The notes under the pieces are model-generated. The model did no database searches. It was not told where the DNA came from and saw only the letters and a list, made by a program, of their open reading frames with translations. The position numbers and the translations under genes were made by a program. A stretch of 64,000 nucleotides of DNA, from the NCBI GenBank assembly GCA_963843255.1, contig CAWJJQ010000014.1, forward strand, positions 228,793 through 292,792. Reading direction: 5' to 3'. Source of the DNA: Bog-159 sp963843255 (lineage in GTDB: Bacteria; Acidobacteriota; Terriglobia; Bryobacterales; Bryobacteraceae). Positions 8,911 to 16,404 of this stretch are shown here, in pieces. The first letter of the stretch is position 1. Every line of letters begins with the position of its first letter.

Positions 8911-9475
8911 ATCGGTAGGCGGTCGCCCGCTTTCCCTGTCACACTACCGAACATGCGGGTCCGCATACGGCGGTTCCGTGACATGAGCCGGTGAAGGCCG
9001 GAGGTTCGTTTCGCCCTTTCCGCAAGAGGTTTCGCCGCTCCCAGGTTTCTTTCGGGCTTCACCCTTCCCACCCCTGGCAAGCTCCGCCGCAGCGGATTGG
9101 CTGGCGCATGACCTTCACGAGAGTCGCGCACTACTACCCACGATCACGGTTCGGGCCTTCATCCGTTGCCGGACTAATATGCCCTCTGCTGACTTCTGCT
9201 GCGAGGCATCTTCAGTCACGATTCCGCGACGCACAGCAGATCTCCGGTAAGTCCGACCGCCTTCCGCACGCAACCGCCGAATTTACAACCAGTGCCCTTG
9301 ATGGATATGGGCTTCGTTGTCATTGGCCAACTCGCCCGGCACCGTATGCCTCAGATCCGGTTCTTGTACTCAGACCCCACCTCACGATGACGCCCTTGCG
9401 CTTCGCTATGACTTCACCTCCATCAGGTTGTCAAGGGGACTTTCACCCCCGAGTTGTCGAACATGCTCGGCACAC
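8911..9475 (-). mobile_element. ORF-less group IIC intron inserted behind a terminator
   Basis: Read on the minus strand, the element starts with GTGTGCCGAGCATG at 9475, the usual 5' end of bacterial class C group II introns. It contains the GGGGTGAAAGTCCCC hairpin and the AAGCGCAAGGGCGTC block near 9410, and a GCAGAAGTCAGCAGA block near 9200. Domain V lies at about 8977-8946 (GAACCGCCGTATGCGG, with a CCGC triad rather than AGC). The 3' end is CCTACCGAT at about 8919-8911. These blocks match the class C intron of Oceanobacillus iheyensis as I remember it. No reverse-transcriptase frame remains in the ~565 nt, so it could move only with a maturase supplied elsewhere. It sits directly after the T-run of an intrinsic terminator, the known class C target. 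Confidence 0.88.
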
Positions 9476-9476
9476 C

Positions 9477-9508
9477 AAAAAAGACCGGGCGCTGGTTAAA
9501 GCGCCCGG
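9477..9508 (-). terminator. Rho-independent terminator of the molybdopterin-binding gene
   Basis: On the minus strand an 8 bp stem (CCGGGCGC/GCGCCCGG, arms 9508-9501 and 9492-9485) is followed, after a short TC, by six T at 9482-9477. The group IIC intron begins within 2 nt of the T-run. Confidence 0.8.
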
Positions 9509-9567
9509 TTGAGGAGCACCTGTAGGTCGCTCGGAGGTTACAACCCACAGGGGTGGAGGAGACCTTA

Positions 9568-10539
9568 TTACCCGAGCAATCCGCCGTGACCCAGACAGCC
9601 TACTTCCCAGCCGGATACGCGGTAGCGGGCCAGCAGCGGAGGAAGCACCAAGTCTACCACGTTCGCTTTAGCGGAACGGAAGCAGCCGGGAGCGGAAATC
9701 ATGGGGATGTCATCTTTGTAGGACAGCAGCAGCAGGTTGCCCGGTTCCACGGGCGCCAGGAACCTTTCCGTGTGGCCGCCGGTTTTTTCCATGGCCCGGC
9801 CGATCACATCTTCCGGACCCGCGGGCGCGGTGGTGGAAGCGATCATGATGACGGCTGGCTTCGATCGTAACAATTGCTGCAGGCAGCGGCTGACGGACGC
9901 TTCATCCTCCGTGGTGGAAAGAACGAAGCTGGCGGTTATGCCGAACCGTTCCAGGCGCTGGCGCATGATGTTCTCAAACAACTGGCGGGCGCGTTCGCCG
10001 TTGAGAGGATCGGTGTACAGAACTCCGACGCTGGGATTGCGCATGGGGCGGGCCTGCAGAATCGGACCGCGGTCTTTCAGGATCGTAGTGACCGCCTCCA
10101 ACTGCGTGCGCGAGACGGCGAAGGGCGCGCTCTTCACCGTGGCGATGCGCTGCCCGGGCATGGCGAAGCTGAAATTGAGCGCGGTGGCGATCACCACGCT
10201 GGCGGTGCAGTTGATCTGCTTCAACAGATCATCGTCAACCAGCACACAACACTTCTCGGTGGCCTGCAGATTGGCGCGTCCGCCGGCCGCAAGGTGAATT
10301 TCGAAGCTTCCGCAGCCCATCTCGCTGGCTACGGCGCAAACTGCGTCATCCTCGCCAACTTCGCCTTCCTCCAGCTCGGTAACCCAGATGGTTTCCATGC
10401 CTTCGGATTCGAGGACTCGGATATCGTCGTCACTAATCATGTGCCCTTTGGCTAGCAGCTTTTTGCCGCCTGGGCGAAAAACGGTGCAACAAAGCACCCG
10501 ACCATTCGATGATTTCACATCAACCGTTTGGGCTTTCAT
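9568..10539 (-). CDS. Molybdopterin-binding (MoCF) domain protein
   Basis: This 323-residue cytoplasmic protein has an N-terminal region of about 70 residues resembling the leader domain of MoeA-like proteins (GKKLLAKGHMISDDDIRVLE). The molybdopterin-binding fold follows at about 160-320: VGVLYTDPLNGERARQLFEN, then the SKPAVIMIASTTAP nucleotide-loop region and MISAPGCFRSAKANVVDLVLP. It is expected to bind molybdopterin or its adenylylated form during cofactor assembly or delivery. No other cofactor genes adjoin it. Transcription ends at the hairpin 9477-9508. An AT-rich stretch just upstream (about 10575-10600 on the minus strand) could carry its -10 element. Confidence 0.8.
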   Translation of the reverse strand: MKAQTVDVKSSNGRVLCCTVFRPGGKKLLAKGHMISDDDIRVLESEGMETIWVTELEEGEVGEDDAVCAVASEMGCGSFEIHLAAGGRANLQATEKCCVLVDDDLLKQINCTASVVIATALNFSFAMPGQRIATVKSAPFAVSRTQLEAVTTILKDRGPILQARPMRNPSVGVLYTDPLNGERARQLFENIMRQRLERFGITASFVLSTTEDEASVSRCLQQLLRSKPAVIMIASTTAPAGPEDVIGRAMEKTGGHTERFLAPVEPGNLLLLSYKDDIPMISAPGCFRSAKANVVDLVLPPLLARYRVSGWEVGCLGHGGLLG

Positions 10540-10683
10540 GCGTCCTCGATATCAGCAGTTTGAGATTGGTTTATCCTGTTAAGAGTATATTACATGTGAC
10601 GTCGAATTTCTCGCCAAATGTTCATCTTTGCTTGAGGGAGAAATCCTAGCCCGCGTTTGAGGGGGTAGTACTTATCCCTTTCT

Positions 10684-10779
10684 AAAGGAACTCGCGCAAA
10701 ACGGGACGCCCCGCGCCGCTGGAAGCTGCGGAGTTCCTGTCCTATGTGGCGGCGCGGGAGACGCGTCCCTTTGCGCTTT
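10684..10779. repeat. ~96 bp palindromic dispersed repeat, copy 1
   Basis: Begins GGAACTCGCGCAAAACGGG and ends CGTCCCTTTGCGCTTT. The same unit is found three times in tandem at 57975-58268, and a shortened version lies at the right edge. Internal complementary blocks (GCGCAAA with TTTGCGC, GGAAC with GTTCC, GCGCCGC with GCGGCGC) predict a nested hairpin. The left half is intergenic. The right half encodes the last residues and stop of the GNAT gene. Confidence 0.85.
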
Positions 10780-11365
10780 GGAGTAGTACTGGAAGCTGGA
10801 TCTGGGCCAAGGGGTCGCTGGCAGCGTACGGCCGGGGCTTTTTGACGTATTCGGGGCGGAGGGCGCGCAAGACGGCGATCTCGTCGCAGCACTGGAATTT
10901 AGGGCAGCGAACGCAGTCTTTCCAGACCTTCAGGGGCAGTTCGCCGCGCTCTACTTCCTGGAACCCCATCTTGCGGAAGAAACCGGCGACGTAGGTGAAG
11001 GCGAAGACCGCGTCGAGGGTGTAGGAGTTGGCTTCCTCGACCAGGGTCTCGATCAGGCGGCGGCCGATGCCGTGGGTTTTGGAATCCTCGGAGACGGCCA
11101 GCGAGCGGATCTCGCCGATGGAGGGTGTATAGAAGTGCAGGGCGCCGCAGCCCACCAGGCGGCCGCCGGAGCGGATTACGGAGAAATCGCGGATGTCTTC
11201 GGAGACTTCAAATTCGGTGCGCGGCAGCATGATGCCCTTGGCCGCGTAGCCGTTGATGAGATCGAGAATGGGGCCGATATCGCGCATGGCGGCCTTGCGA
11301 ATGATGAGATCGGGCCGGGCGCCGGCCTGTTCGACGATGGAGTCTTCGGTAAGACCGCTGATCAT
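10742..11365 (-). CDS. argA: ArgA-type N-acetyltransferase (short GNAT form)
   Basis: This 207-residue GNAT enzyme probably makes N-acetylglutamate from glutamate and acetyl-CoA, the first step of arginine synthesis. The fold is visible: LIIRKAAMRDIGPILDLIN (20-38), LAVSEDSKTHGIGRRLIETL (95-114, with the acetyl-CoA loop HGIGRR), then YVAGFFRKMGF and a Cys-rich segment CVRCPKFQCCDE (about 155-166) typical of short ArgA proteins. Its ATG overlaps the argB stop by ATGA, giving the order argC-argB-argA. The last ~14 codons (from QSAKGRVSRAAT) come from the dispersed repeat, so the protein has gained a foreign tail. A general GNAT role is less likely given the neighbours. Confidence 0.8.
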   Translation of the reverse strand: MISGLTEDSIVEQAGARPDLIIRKAAMRDIGPILDLINGYAAKGIMLPRTEFEVSEDIRDFSVIRSGGRLVGCGALHFYTPSIGEIRSLAVSEDSKTHGIGRRLIETLVEEANSYTLDAVFAFTYVAGFFRKMGFQEVERGELPLKVWKDCVRCPKFQCCDEIAVLRALRPEYVKKPRPYAASDPLAQIQLPVLLQSAKGRVSRAAT

Positions 11366-12147
11366 TTTGTGTAAACCTCCTCGGGCGCCAGTTGGGTGCC
11401 CACGCTCTCGCCGGCCAGGATCCGTTCGAGCACGTCACCGGCCGCGCCCGCGGCAATCCGCACTTGCGCCACACCCTGGCGGAGCGCGGCGTGCGCGGCA
11501 TTCAACTTGGCGAGCATGCCGCCGGTGGCGACGCCTGTGGCGATGAGGGATTCACCGGCTGCCGGCGTGAGATGCGGCACTAGGTTCTTGTCGCGATCCA
11601 GGACGCCTGCGACGTCGGTGAGGAAGATCAACTGATCCGCGCCGAACGCGGCGGCGCAGGCGACGGCCATCTGGTCGGCATTCACATTGTAGAAGCGGCC
11701 CTGGCGATCGCCCGCCACGCACGCGACCACGGGCAGGAAACCGCCGGAGATCAGATGCTGCAGCAACTCCGGGTTGACGCGCGTGATGCGGCCGACGCTG
11801 CCGAGCGCGGGGTCCATGGTCTCGGCTTCGGCGAGGGAGGCGTCGATGCCGGAGATGCCCACGGCGCGGGCGCCGGCGCTATTCAGGGAGGCGGTCAACT
11901 GGCGATTGACGCTGCCGGCTACCACCTTTACGACGGCATCGAGGATCGCGGGCGTGGTGACGCGCAGGCCGTTGACGAACTGGCTTTCGATGCCGCGTTC
12001 GGTGAGATATTGGGTCATCTGGCGGCCGCCTCCGTGCACCACCACAACCGATGCGCGGGTGGAGATGGCGGCGATCTGGCGGGCCATGCGTTCGCGGGTG
12101 GCATCTACATCGAGGAGCGTGCCGCCGAGTTTCACCAGGAGCTTCAC
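11362..12147 (-). CDS. argB: Acetylglutamate kinase
   Basis: This amino-acid kinase (261 residues) phosphorylates N-acetylglutamate, the second step of arginine synthesis. I chose the GTG at 12147 because it gives the correct N-terminus VKLLVKLGGTLLD and overlaps the argC stop (GTGA). The frame upstream of it is the antisense shadow of argC. Key motifs are KLGG (6-9, phosphate binding), VVVHGGGRQMTQYL (substrate loop), FYNVNADQMAVACAAAF (nucleotide site) and LIFLTDVAGVLD. The C-terminus has GGMLAKLNAAHAAL with the catalytic lysine region. Length is typical for ArgB. Confidence 0.93.
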   Translation of the reverse strand: MKLLVKLGGTLLDVDATRERMARQIAAISTRASVVVVHGGGRQMTQYLTERGIESQFVNGLRVTTPAILDAVVKVVAGSVNRQLTASLNSAGARAVGISGIDASLAEAETMDPALGSVGRITRVNPELLQHLISGGFLPVVACVAGDRQGRFYNVNADQMAVACAAAFGADQLIFLTDVAGVLDRDKNLVPHLTPAAGESLIATGVATGGMLAKLNAAHAALRQGVAQVRIAAGAAGDVLERILAGESVGTQLAPEEVYTK

Positions 12148-13148
12148 AAGAGGCCCTCCGTCTCCGGATAGCCGAGCAGCAGGTTCATATTCTGCACGGC
12201 CTGGCCGGCGGCGCCCTTCACCAGATTGTCGATGGCGCTGACCACCACCACGCGGCCGGTAGCAGCATCCACGGTGACGCCGATATCGCAATAGTTGGTG
12301 TGCGCGACGGCGTGCAGGTCCGGGAAGTGGCCGGCGGGATACAGGCGAATGAAGGCTTCGCCGGCGTAGCGCCGGGCATAGATAGCCAGCAGGTCCGCGG
12401 CGGTGACGGGCTTTTGCGCGCGGAAGTAAATGGTCTCGAGGATGCCGCGATCGACGGGGAGGAGCTGCGCGGTGAAGCTGAACTCGCGCTCCTCGAGACC
12501 GGAGATCATGAGCACTTCGGGGACGTGGCGGTGGTGGAGGACGGAGTACGCCGTGAAGTTGCCGGTGACCTCGCAAAAGCTGGTTTTGAGGCTGGCTTTG
12601 CGGCCGGCGCCGCTGACGCCGGACTTGGCGTCGCAAACGATGCCGGCGGTGCGATCGACGACGCCGGCTTCGAGCAGCGGACGGATGGCCAGGTTGGCGG
12701 CGGTCGGGTAGCAGCCGGGATTGGCCACCAGGCGGGCGGCTGGGATGCGCTCGCGGCAAAATTCGGGCAGGCCGTAAGCGGCTTCGGCGAGCAGCTCGGG
12801 CTGGGTGTGAGCCTCCTTATACCAGGTGGCGTAAGCGGCGGGAGTGCGCAGGCGGAAGGCGCCGCTGAGGTCGACGACGCGGGCGCCGGCGGCGAGGATG
12901 GCGGGGGCCAGTTCCATGGAGACGTCGGCGGGGGTGGCCAGGAAGACGATGGAGATGCCTTCGGCGCGGACGGTTTCGGGGCTGCAAGCGAGGCGGGGCG
13001 CGGCCGATGCGGGGGCGTGGGGGTGGGCGCCGGTGGATTCGCGGTGGTCGAGGAGGACCGGCTTTACATGAGGATGCCGAGCCAGGATGCGGGCAAGTTC
13101 GGCTCCGCTATAGCCGCGATAACCGACGATGGCGACGAGGGGGGGCAT
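12144..13148 (-). CDS. argC: N-acetyl-gamma-glutamyl-phosphate reductase
   Basis: This 334-residue NADPH-dependent reductase catalyses the third step of arginine synthesis. The Rossmann start is VAIVGYRGYSGAEL (5-18). The catalytic cysteine is Cys146 in ANPGCYPTA, and the conserved SGVSGAGRKAS and HRHVPE (substrate/His region) blocks follow. It belongs to the shorter ArgC type. It opens a minus-strand operon with argB and argA, all joined by 4 nt overlaps. A candidate operator lies 22 nt before the start codon. Nothing is missing from the active site. Confidence 0.95.
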   Translation of the reverse strand: MPPLVAIVGYRGYSGAELARILARHPHVKPVLLDHRESTGAHPHAPASAAPRLACSPETVRAEGISIVFLATPADVSMELAPAILAAGARVVDLSGAFRLRTPAAYATWYKEAHTQPELLAEAAYGLPEFCRERIPAARLVANPGCYPTAANLAIRPLLEAGVVDRTAGIVCDAKSGVSGAGRKASLKTSFCEVTGNFTAYSVLHHRHVPEVLMISGLEEREFSFTAQLLPVDRGILETIYFRAQKPVTAADLLAIYARRYAGEAFIRLYPAGHFPDLHAVAHTNYCDIGVTVDAATGRVVVVSAIDNLVKGAAGQAVQNMNLLLGYPETEGLL

Positions 13149-13171
13149 CTTGGTTGTTTATTCAGTACTAT

Positions 13172-13183
13172 GTATAAATATAC
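13172..13183 (-). promoter_or_regulatory. Possible ArgR (ARG) box before argC
   Basis: GTATA-AA-TATAC, an imperfect AT-rich palindrome, lies about 23 nt upstream of the argC ATG. AT-rich palindromes of this shape are bound by ArgR/AhrC in other bacteria. It could equally be a -10 element. No arginine repressor gene is in the window. Confidence 0.3.
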
Positions 13184-13188
13184 CATGT

Positions 13189-13320
13189 TGGGACGCTGGG
13201 ACGCGGTGACACGGGGACGCGGGACGCGGGGACTGCGACGCGGCATTTGGGGGCTCGGGGCTGAGCGGGCGAGGGGGCGAGGCGACGCGGAGACACGGGG
13301 ATCGGGACGCGGAGAGTCTG
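13189..13320 (+). repeat. Degenerate GGGACGCG minisatellite
   Basis: An irregular array of GGGACGCG-type units (GGGACGCTGGGACGCGG, GGGGACGCGGGACGCG and variants) fills the DNA upstream of argC. The unit is degraded toward the right end. I see no convincing gene in it. Confidence 0.6.
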
Positions 13321-13342
13321 GGATAGTGCAGAGGCTGGTCTG

Positions 13343-13694
13343 GTGGGTTTGGTTTCGGGGTCGCGGACGGAGATTCAGCGAACGAACCCATGGACGGTCG
13401 AAGCCAATCGCGATTTTGCTTGCGGGATGGGCGCGGAGATGGCGTTTGCGGGCTTTTCGGATACCCTCATTTGCGGGGACGGTACCCCCACATGTTTGGC
13501 TTTGCTTCGTAATTTCACTTCTTCGGCGCTGTAATTTTTATTCAGTGATGTTGGTGGTTGTGCTTGGGCGGCTTGGCTGGCTCGCGGGCTGCTGTTTGCT
13601 CTCATCGATTTGGTTTTGCCTCGACCGAGACCACAGTAGCATGGCGGTGATGGCTGTCAGGCGGGCTTCGAGGCCTTGGGCGTTTGTTTTGAGT
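13343..13694 (+). repeat. ~350 bp duplicated element, copy A
   Basis: Shares long stretches with copy B at 15358-15726 in the same orientation, for example GCGAACGAACCCATGGACGG, GCGGGGACG, GTAATTTCACTT, CATCGATTTGGTTT and GGCGTTTGTTTTGA. The two copies flank the GloVer gene. On the minus strand both carry a short frame ending in the same residues, STVHGFVR and stop. I do not recognise a protein family in it. Confidence 0.75.
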
Positions 13695-13725
13695 TAGGTC
13701 CAGATTCCGCTTGGGAGTCAACCGG

Positions 13726-15024
13726 TCACGGTTTGATGGAAAAGACGGTGCCGGCTCCGAGGCCGCCTGCGGAGGTGGTGCCATAGAGGACTCCGGTGGA
13801 GCTCAGGGCCAGGCCTGCCAGGGGCATAGAGCCGTCGCCGTTTTGGCCGGTGAAGCTATGCAGGACTTTCTCCGTCCAGGCGCCGCCGGGGGTGGTTGGC
13901 GGGGTCAGTTGGAATACGATGCCACAGCCTGCGAGCACGAAGTATGAGGACGGGCAGGCCGAATCGGACGCGGCGCTTCCGGCGCTCGATGTCGTGCCGT
14001 AGAGTTCTCCGTTCCTGCCCACGACCACGCTTGCCACCGGGTAGGCTCCGTCGCCGTTAGTCGCGGTAAAGCTGTAGATTACGGACTCCGTCCATGTCCC
14101 GCCTGGCGCCGACGGCGTCAACTGAAAGACGGTCCCGCACCCTGCTGCGGTTCCAGGTGTGTCACACGTCCCGGCGCCGCCTGATCGGGTTGTTCCGTAG
14201 AGCACACCACCCGGCCCGGCGGTAAGAGCAGCCTGGGGGCCTGCTCCATCACTGGGTGAGCCCGTGAAGGTGTGAATCGTTGTCTCTGCCCATGCGCCCC
14301 CCCGCGTGGTTGGCGGCGACAACTCATAGACCACGCCGCAGCCGTAGGCCGTACAAATATCGTCGCCGTCGAGGTAGTTTGTCCCGTACAACGCTCCGCT
14401 TTCCGAGACAAGGCCCGCGAATGGCGAACTCCCTGAGGCGCCCGCGAAGGCGTATATGCGCGAAGTGGTCCATGGTTCTCCGGGTGTTGATGGGGGCACT
14501 ATAGCTACGGCTGTGCCGCCAGGAATCGGGTAGCCTTGGGTGGTCGTGTATAGCGTTCCTCCTGGGCCGATGAGCACGGCTCCGTCCGGTGTGTTGCTCC
14601 CGTCGGTGTCGAGATTGGCCAGCACTGTTTCGGTCCAGGCGCCTCCCTCGGTGGGCGGCGGCGCCAGTTCGTAGACCGCGCTGGAGGCGGTGGTACCGTA
14701 GAGCACTCCTCCTTTGCCGAAAACCACGTTGGCGCGCGGATAGGAAGTGTTGGCGCCGAAACTATAGAGCACGGCCTCCTGCCAGGCGCCTCCCGTGGCG
14801 GGCGTCAATTTGTAGACGGTGCCGGCGCCGAGTGTGCCTCCGCGATAGGTGGTGCCGTAGAGCACGCCGTTTGGATCGACGATCACCGAGGCGCGCGGTT
14901 CCGCGCCGTCGGGGTTGCCTTTGAAGGTGTGGAGGATCTTGTAACTCGCCGCCTGCGCCACAGCCAGATGCGGGACCAGAATCGCCAGCGCGGCGACGGG
15001 CATCAGGCCGGCACGGTTGCTCAT
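13726..15024 (-). CDS. Secreted GloVer-repeat (TIGR03803-like) protein
   Basis: This 432-residue protein has a signal peptide (about 1-25) followed by eight or more repeats of ~45 residues with the core GVLYGTT..GG..GAGTVYKLTPP and YSF....GDGA.P. This is the Gloeo/Verruco (GloVer) repeat, expected to fold as a beta-propeller or similar beta structure on the cell exterior. Its ligand is unknown. I start at ATG 15024. A frame extension to TTG 15036 is possible, and a run of 11 C lies further upstream. The gene is bracketed by the direct repeats 13343-13694 and 15358-15726 and so may have moved or duplicated with them. A second GloVer protein is at 58319. Confidence 0.85.
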   Translation of the reverse strand: MSNRAGLMPVAALAILVPHLAVAQAASYKILHTFKGNPDGAEPRASVIVDPNGVLYGTTYRGGTLGAGTVYKLTPATGGAWQEAVLYSFGANTSYPRANVVFGKGGVLYGTTASSAVYELAPPPTEGGAWTETVLANLDTDGSNTPDGAVLIGPGGTLYTTTQGYPIPGGTAVAIVPPSTPGEPWTTSRIYAFAGASGSSPFAGLVSESGALYGTNYLDGDDICTAYGCGVVYELSPPTTRGGAWAETTIHTFTGSPSDGAGPQAALTAGPGGVLYGTTRSGGAGTCDTPGTAAGCGTVFQLTPSAPGGTWTESVIYSFTATNGDGAYPVASVVVGRNGELYGTTSSAGSAASDSACPSSYFVLAGCGIVFQLTPPTTPGGAWTEKVLHSFTGQNGDGSMPLAGLALSSTGVLYGTTSAGGLGAGTVFSIKP

Positions 15025-15044
15025 TTTTGCGCTCAAATCATTGC

Positions 15045-15055
15045 GGGGGGGGGGG
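15045..15055 (-). repeat. C11 homopolymer upstream of the GloVer gene
   Basis: Eleven consecutive G on the plus strand (C11 on the coding strand) end about 20 nt before the start codon. Such tracts are prone to slippage. Confidence 0.7.
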
Positions 15056-15357
15056 CGACTTCTATCGCGTTGTTACGTGCGTCTTCCATAAGCTATCCTC
15101 CGGATGCTTTATTTGAAGCTATTCTGGTCCATCGCAGCGGTGAAAGCAAGCGCCGAGTGAGTTTGTTATTGGACCCTATCCGAAGCCGGTACTCCTGTTT
15201 CCGACGCGGTACTGGAGGTTGTACAGGACAGAGTACTATCGTTGGCGCGGCGGGTTATTGCGCCGGTGGCGGGTTCGATCCCCGGAGCGAGTCCGCCATG
15301 CTAGAAGACCCCTTTACGCATCTGAATACCTGTTTCACCTTTGGGCTGGGGTGCCGG
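15056..15357. other. Intergenic stretch without a recognisable gene
   Basis: This upstream region of the minus-strand GloVer gene has no frame with family resemblance. A short T-arm-like sequence near 15270 is discussed under rejected items. Confidence 0.5.
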
Positions 15358-15726
15358 GTGGGTTTGGTTTCGGGGTCGCGGACGGAGTTTAGCGAACGAA
15401 CCCATGGACGGTCGAAGCCAATCGTGACTTTTGGAAAACGCTTGCGGGATGGGGCGCCGAGCCAGGGGATGCGGCGTTTCCGCGTTTTCCGCACACCCTC
15501 GTTTGCGGGGACGATCCCCTCATTTGTTTGGGTTCAGTCCGTAATTTCACTTTTTGGGCGCCGTAGTTTGTGTGCCGTAATGTTGACGGCTGTGCTTGTG
15601 CAGAATTGTGCACTTTTTGCGATTGTGGGGCGGTGTGCATCGATTTGGTTTGCCTCGGCCGAGATCACGATAGCACGGCGGCGGCGACGTTTTGGCGGGT
15701 TTTGAGGTTTTGGCGTTTGTTTTGAA
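15358..15726 (+). repeat. ~370 bp duplicated element, copy B
   Basis: Diverged second copy of 13343-13694 in direct orientation. Conservation is strongest at the left end and patchy in the middle, with small insertions (for example GGGGCGCCGAGCCAGGGGATG, about 20 bp, absent from copy A). The minus-strand frame ending STVHGFVR is longer here (83 against 76 residues). Confidence 0.75.
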
Positions 15727-16067
15727 TGGGGTCGCGGTTGTACTGGGGCGCCAATTGGCCGGGCGTGCCGGCCCCAGCGCGCGGCCGGAGCCGGCGCCGA
15801 GAGGTGTCCGAACGAACCTACCGGCGGCCACGCTGTGGCGCTTGGGCGCCTTGGTGGACGCTACGATTATTTGGTCTGGTTGAGAATAATCATCATCGCC
15901 GCCGCTGGAGTCCGGCACTACCAGATCGGGCAGACCGGATTTCGGCGACTGGCCTTGAAGGTTCCGCGTCTAGGATCTGGCCTTCGTTGCTGTCATTCCA
16001 GAGCCGGCTGACCCACTTGTCGCCCCCGGCGATGTGCGGCTGCGGAGAGGCGTGCGAGACTCGAAGG
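15727..16067. other. Intergenic stretch without a supported gene
   Basis: Open frames here are compositional. The upstream extension of the small gene at 16068 has no family signal and is rich in Arg, Trp and Pro, as expected of non-coding GC-rich DNA. Confidence 0.45.
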
Positions 16068-16361
16068 ATGTCGCGGTACGCACCTATCGACGAAGGTCTC
16101 CGTCGTTGGGCATTGGAGAATAACTTCGACATTTCCACCGAATGCAAGGAGGGCGAGGTGCGAATGTTTCACATGGCCACGCACACCGGAACGGTCCAGG
16201 TTTGGGTTGAACCGAAAGCTGATGCAAGGTTCGAGGTGATTGCCTGCAATAATCGGCCCGGGTCCGCGAAACGGCTTGACCGTGTGCCAGTCGCGGGTGC
16301 GGAAATTGGTTCCGCACTCGACGATCTGATTGCGCTCGTCGGGCGTTGGAAGGTGTGGTAG
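16068..16361 (+). CDS. Small hypothetical protein
   Basis: This 97-residue protein of unknown function has soluble alpha/beta composition and no signal peptide or membrane segment. I start at ATG 16068, just after a GAAGG site, because residues beyond it (RYAPIDEGLRRWALENNFD, then HTGTVQVWVEP) look like real protein while the upstream frame does not. It converges with the lipoprotein gene 16405-17487. It may be a small immunity-like or regulatory protein, but nothing shows this directly. Confidence 0.5.
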   Translation: MSRYAPIDEGLRRWALENNFDISTECKEGEVRMFHMATHTGTVQVWVEPKADARFEVIACNNRPGSAKRLDRVPVAGAEIGSALDDLIALVGRWKVW

Positions 16362-16404
16362 GGTTTGAGGTCGACGGCGGCCGCACTTTTCCGCTAAGCC
16401 GACT

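Noticed and set aside
8991..9512. Plus-strand 173-codon frame inside the intron
   Set aside because: It is antisense to group II intron RNA. Similar frames are often annotated by mistake over such introns.
12148..12759. Upstream extension of the argB frame
   Set aside because: It overlaps argC antiphase and is Arg/Pro-rich. The true ArgB N-terminus starts at GTG 12147.
15265..15300. T-arm-like sequence GGGTTCGATCCCCGG resembling a tRNA 3' end
   Set aside because: The stem has only four good pairs, the following bases do not give an acceptor stem plus CCA in the right place, and no anticodon arm exists upstream.
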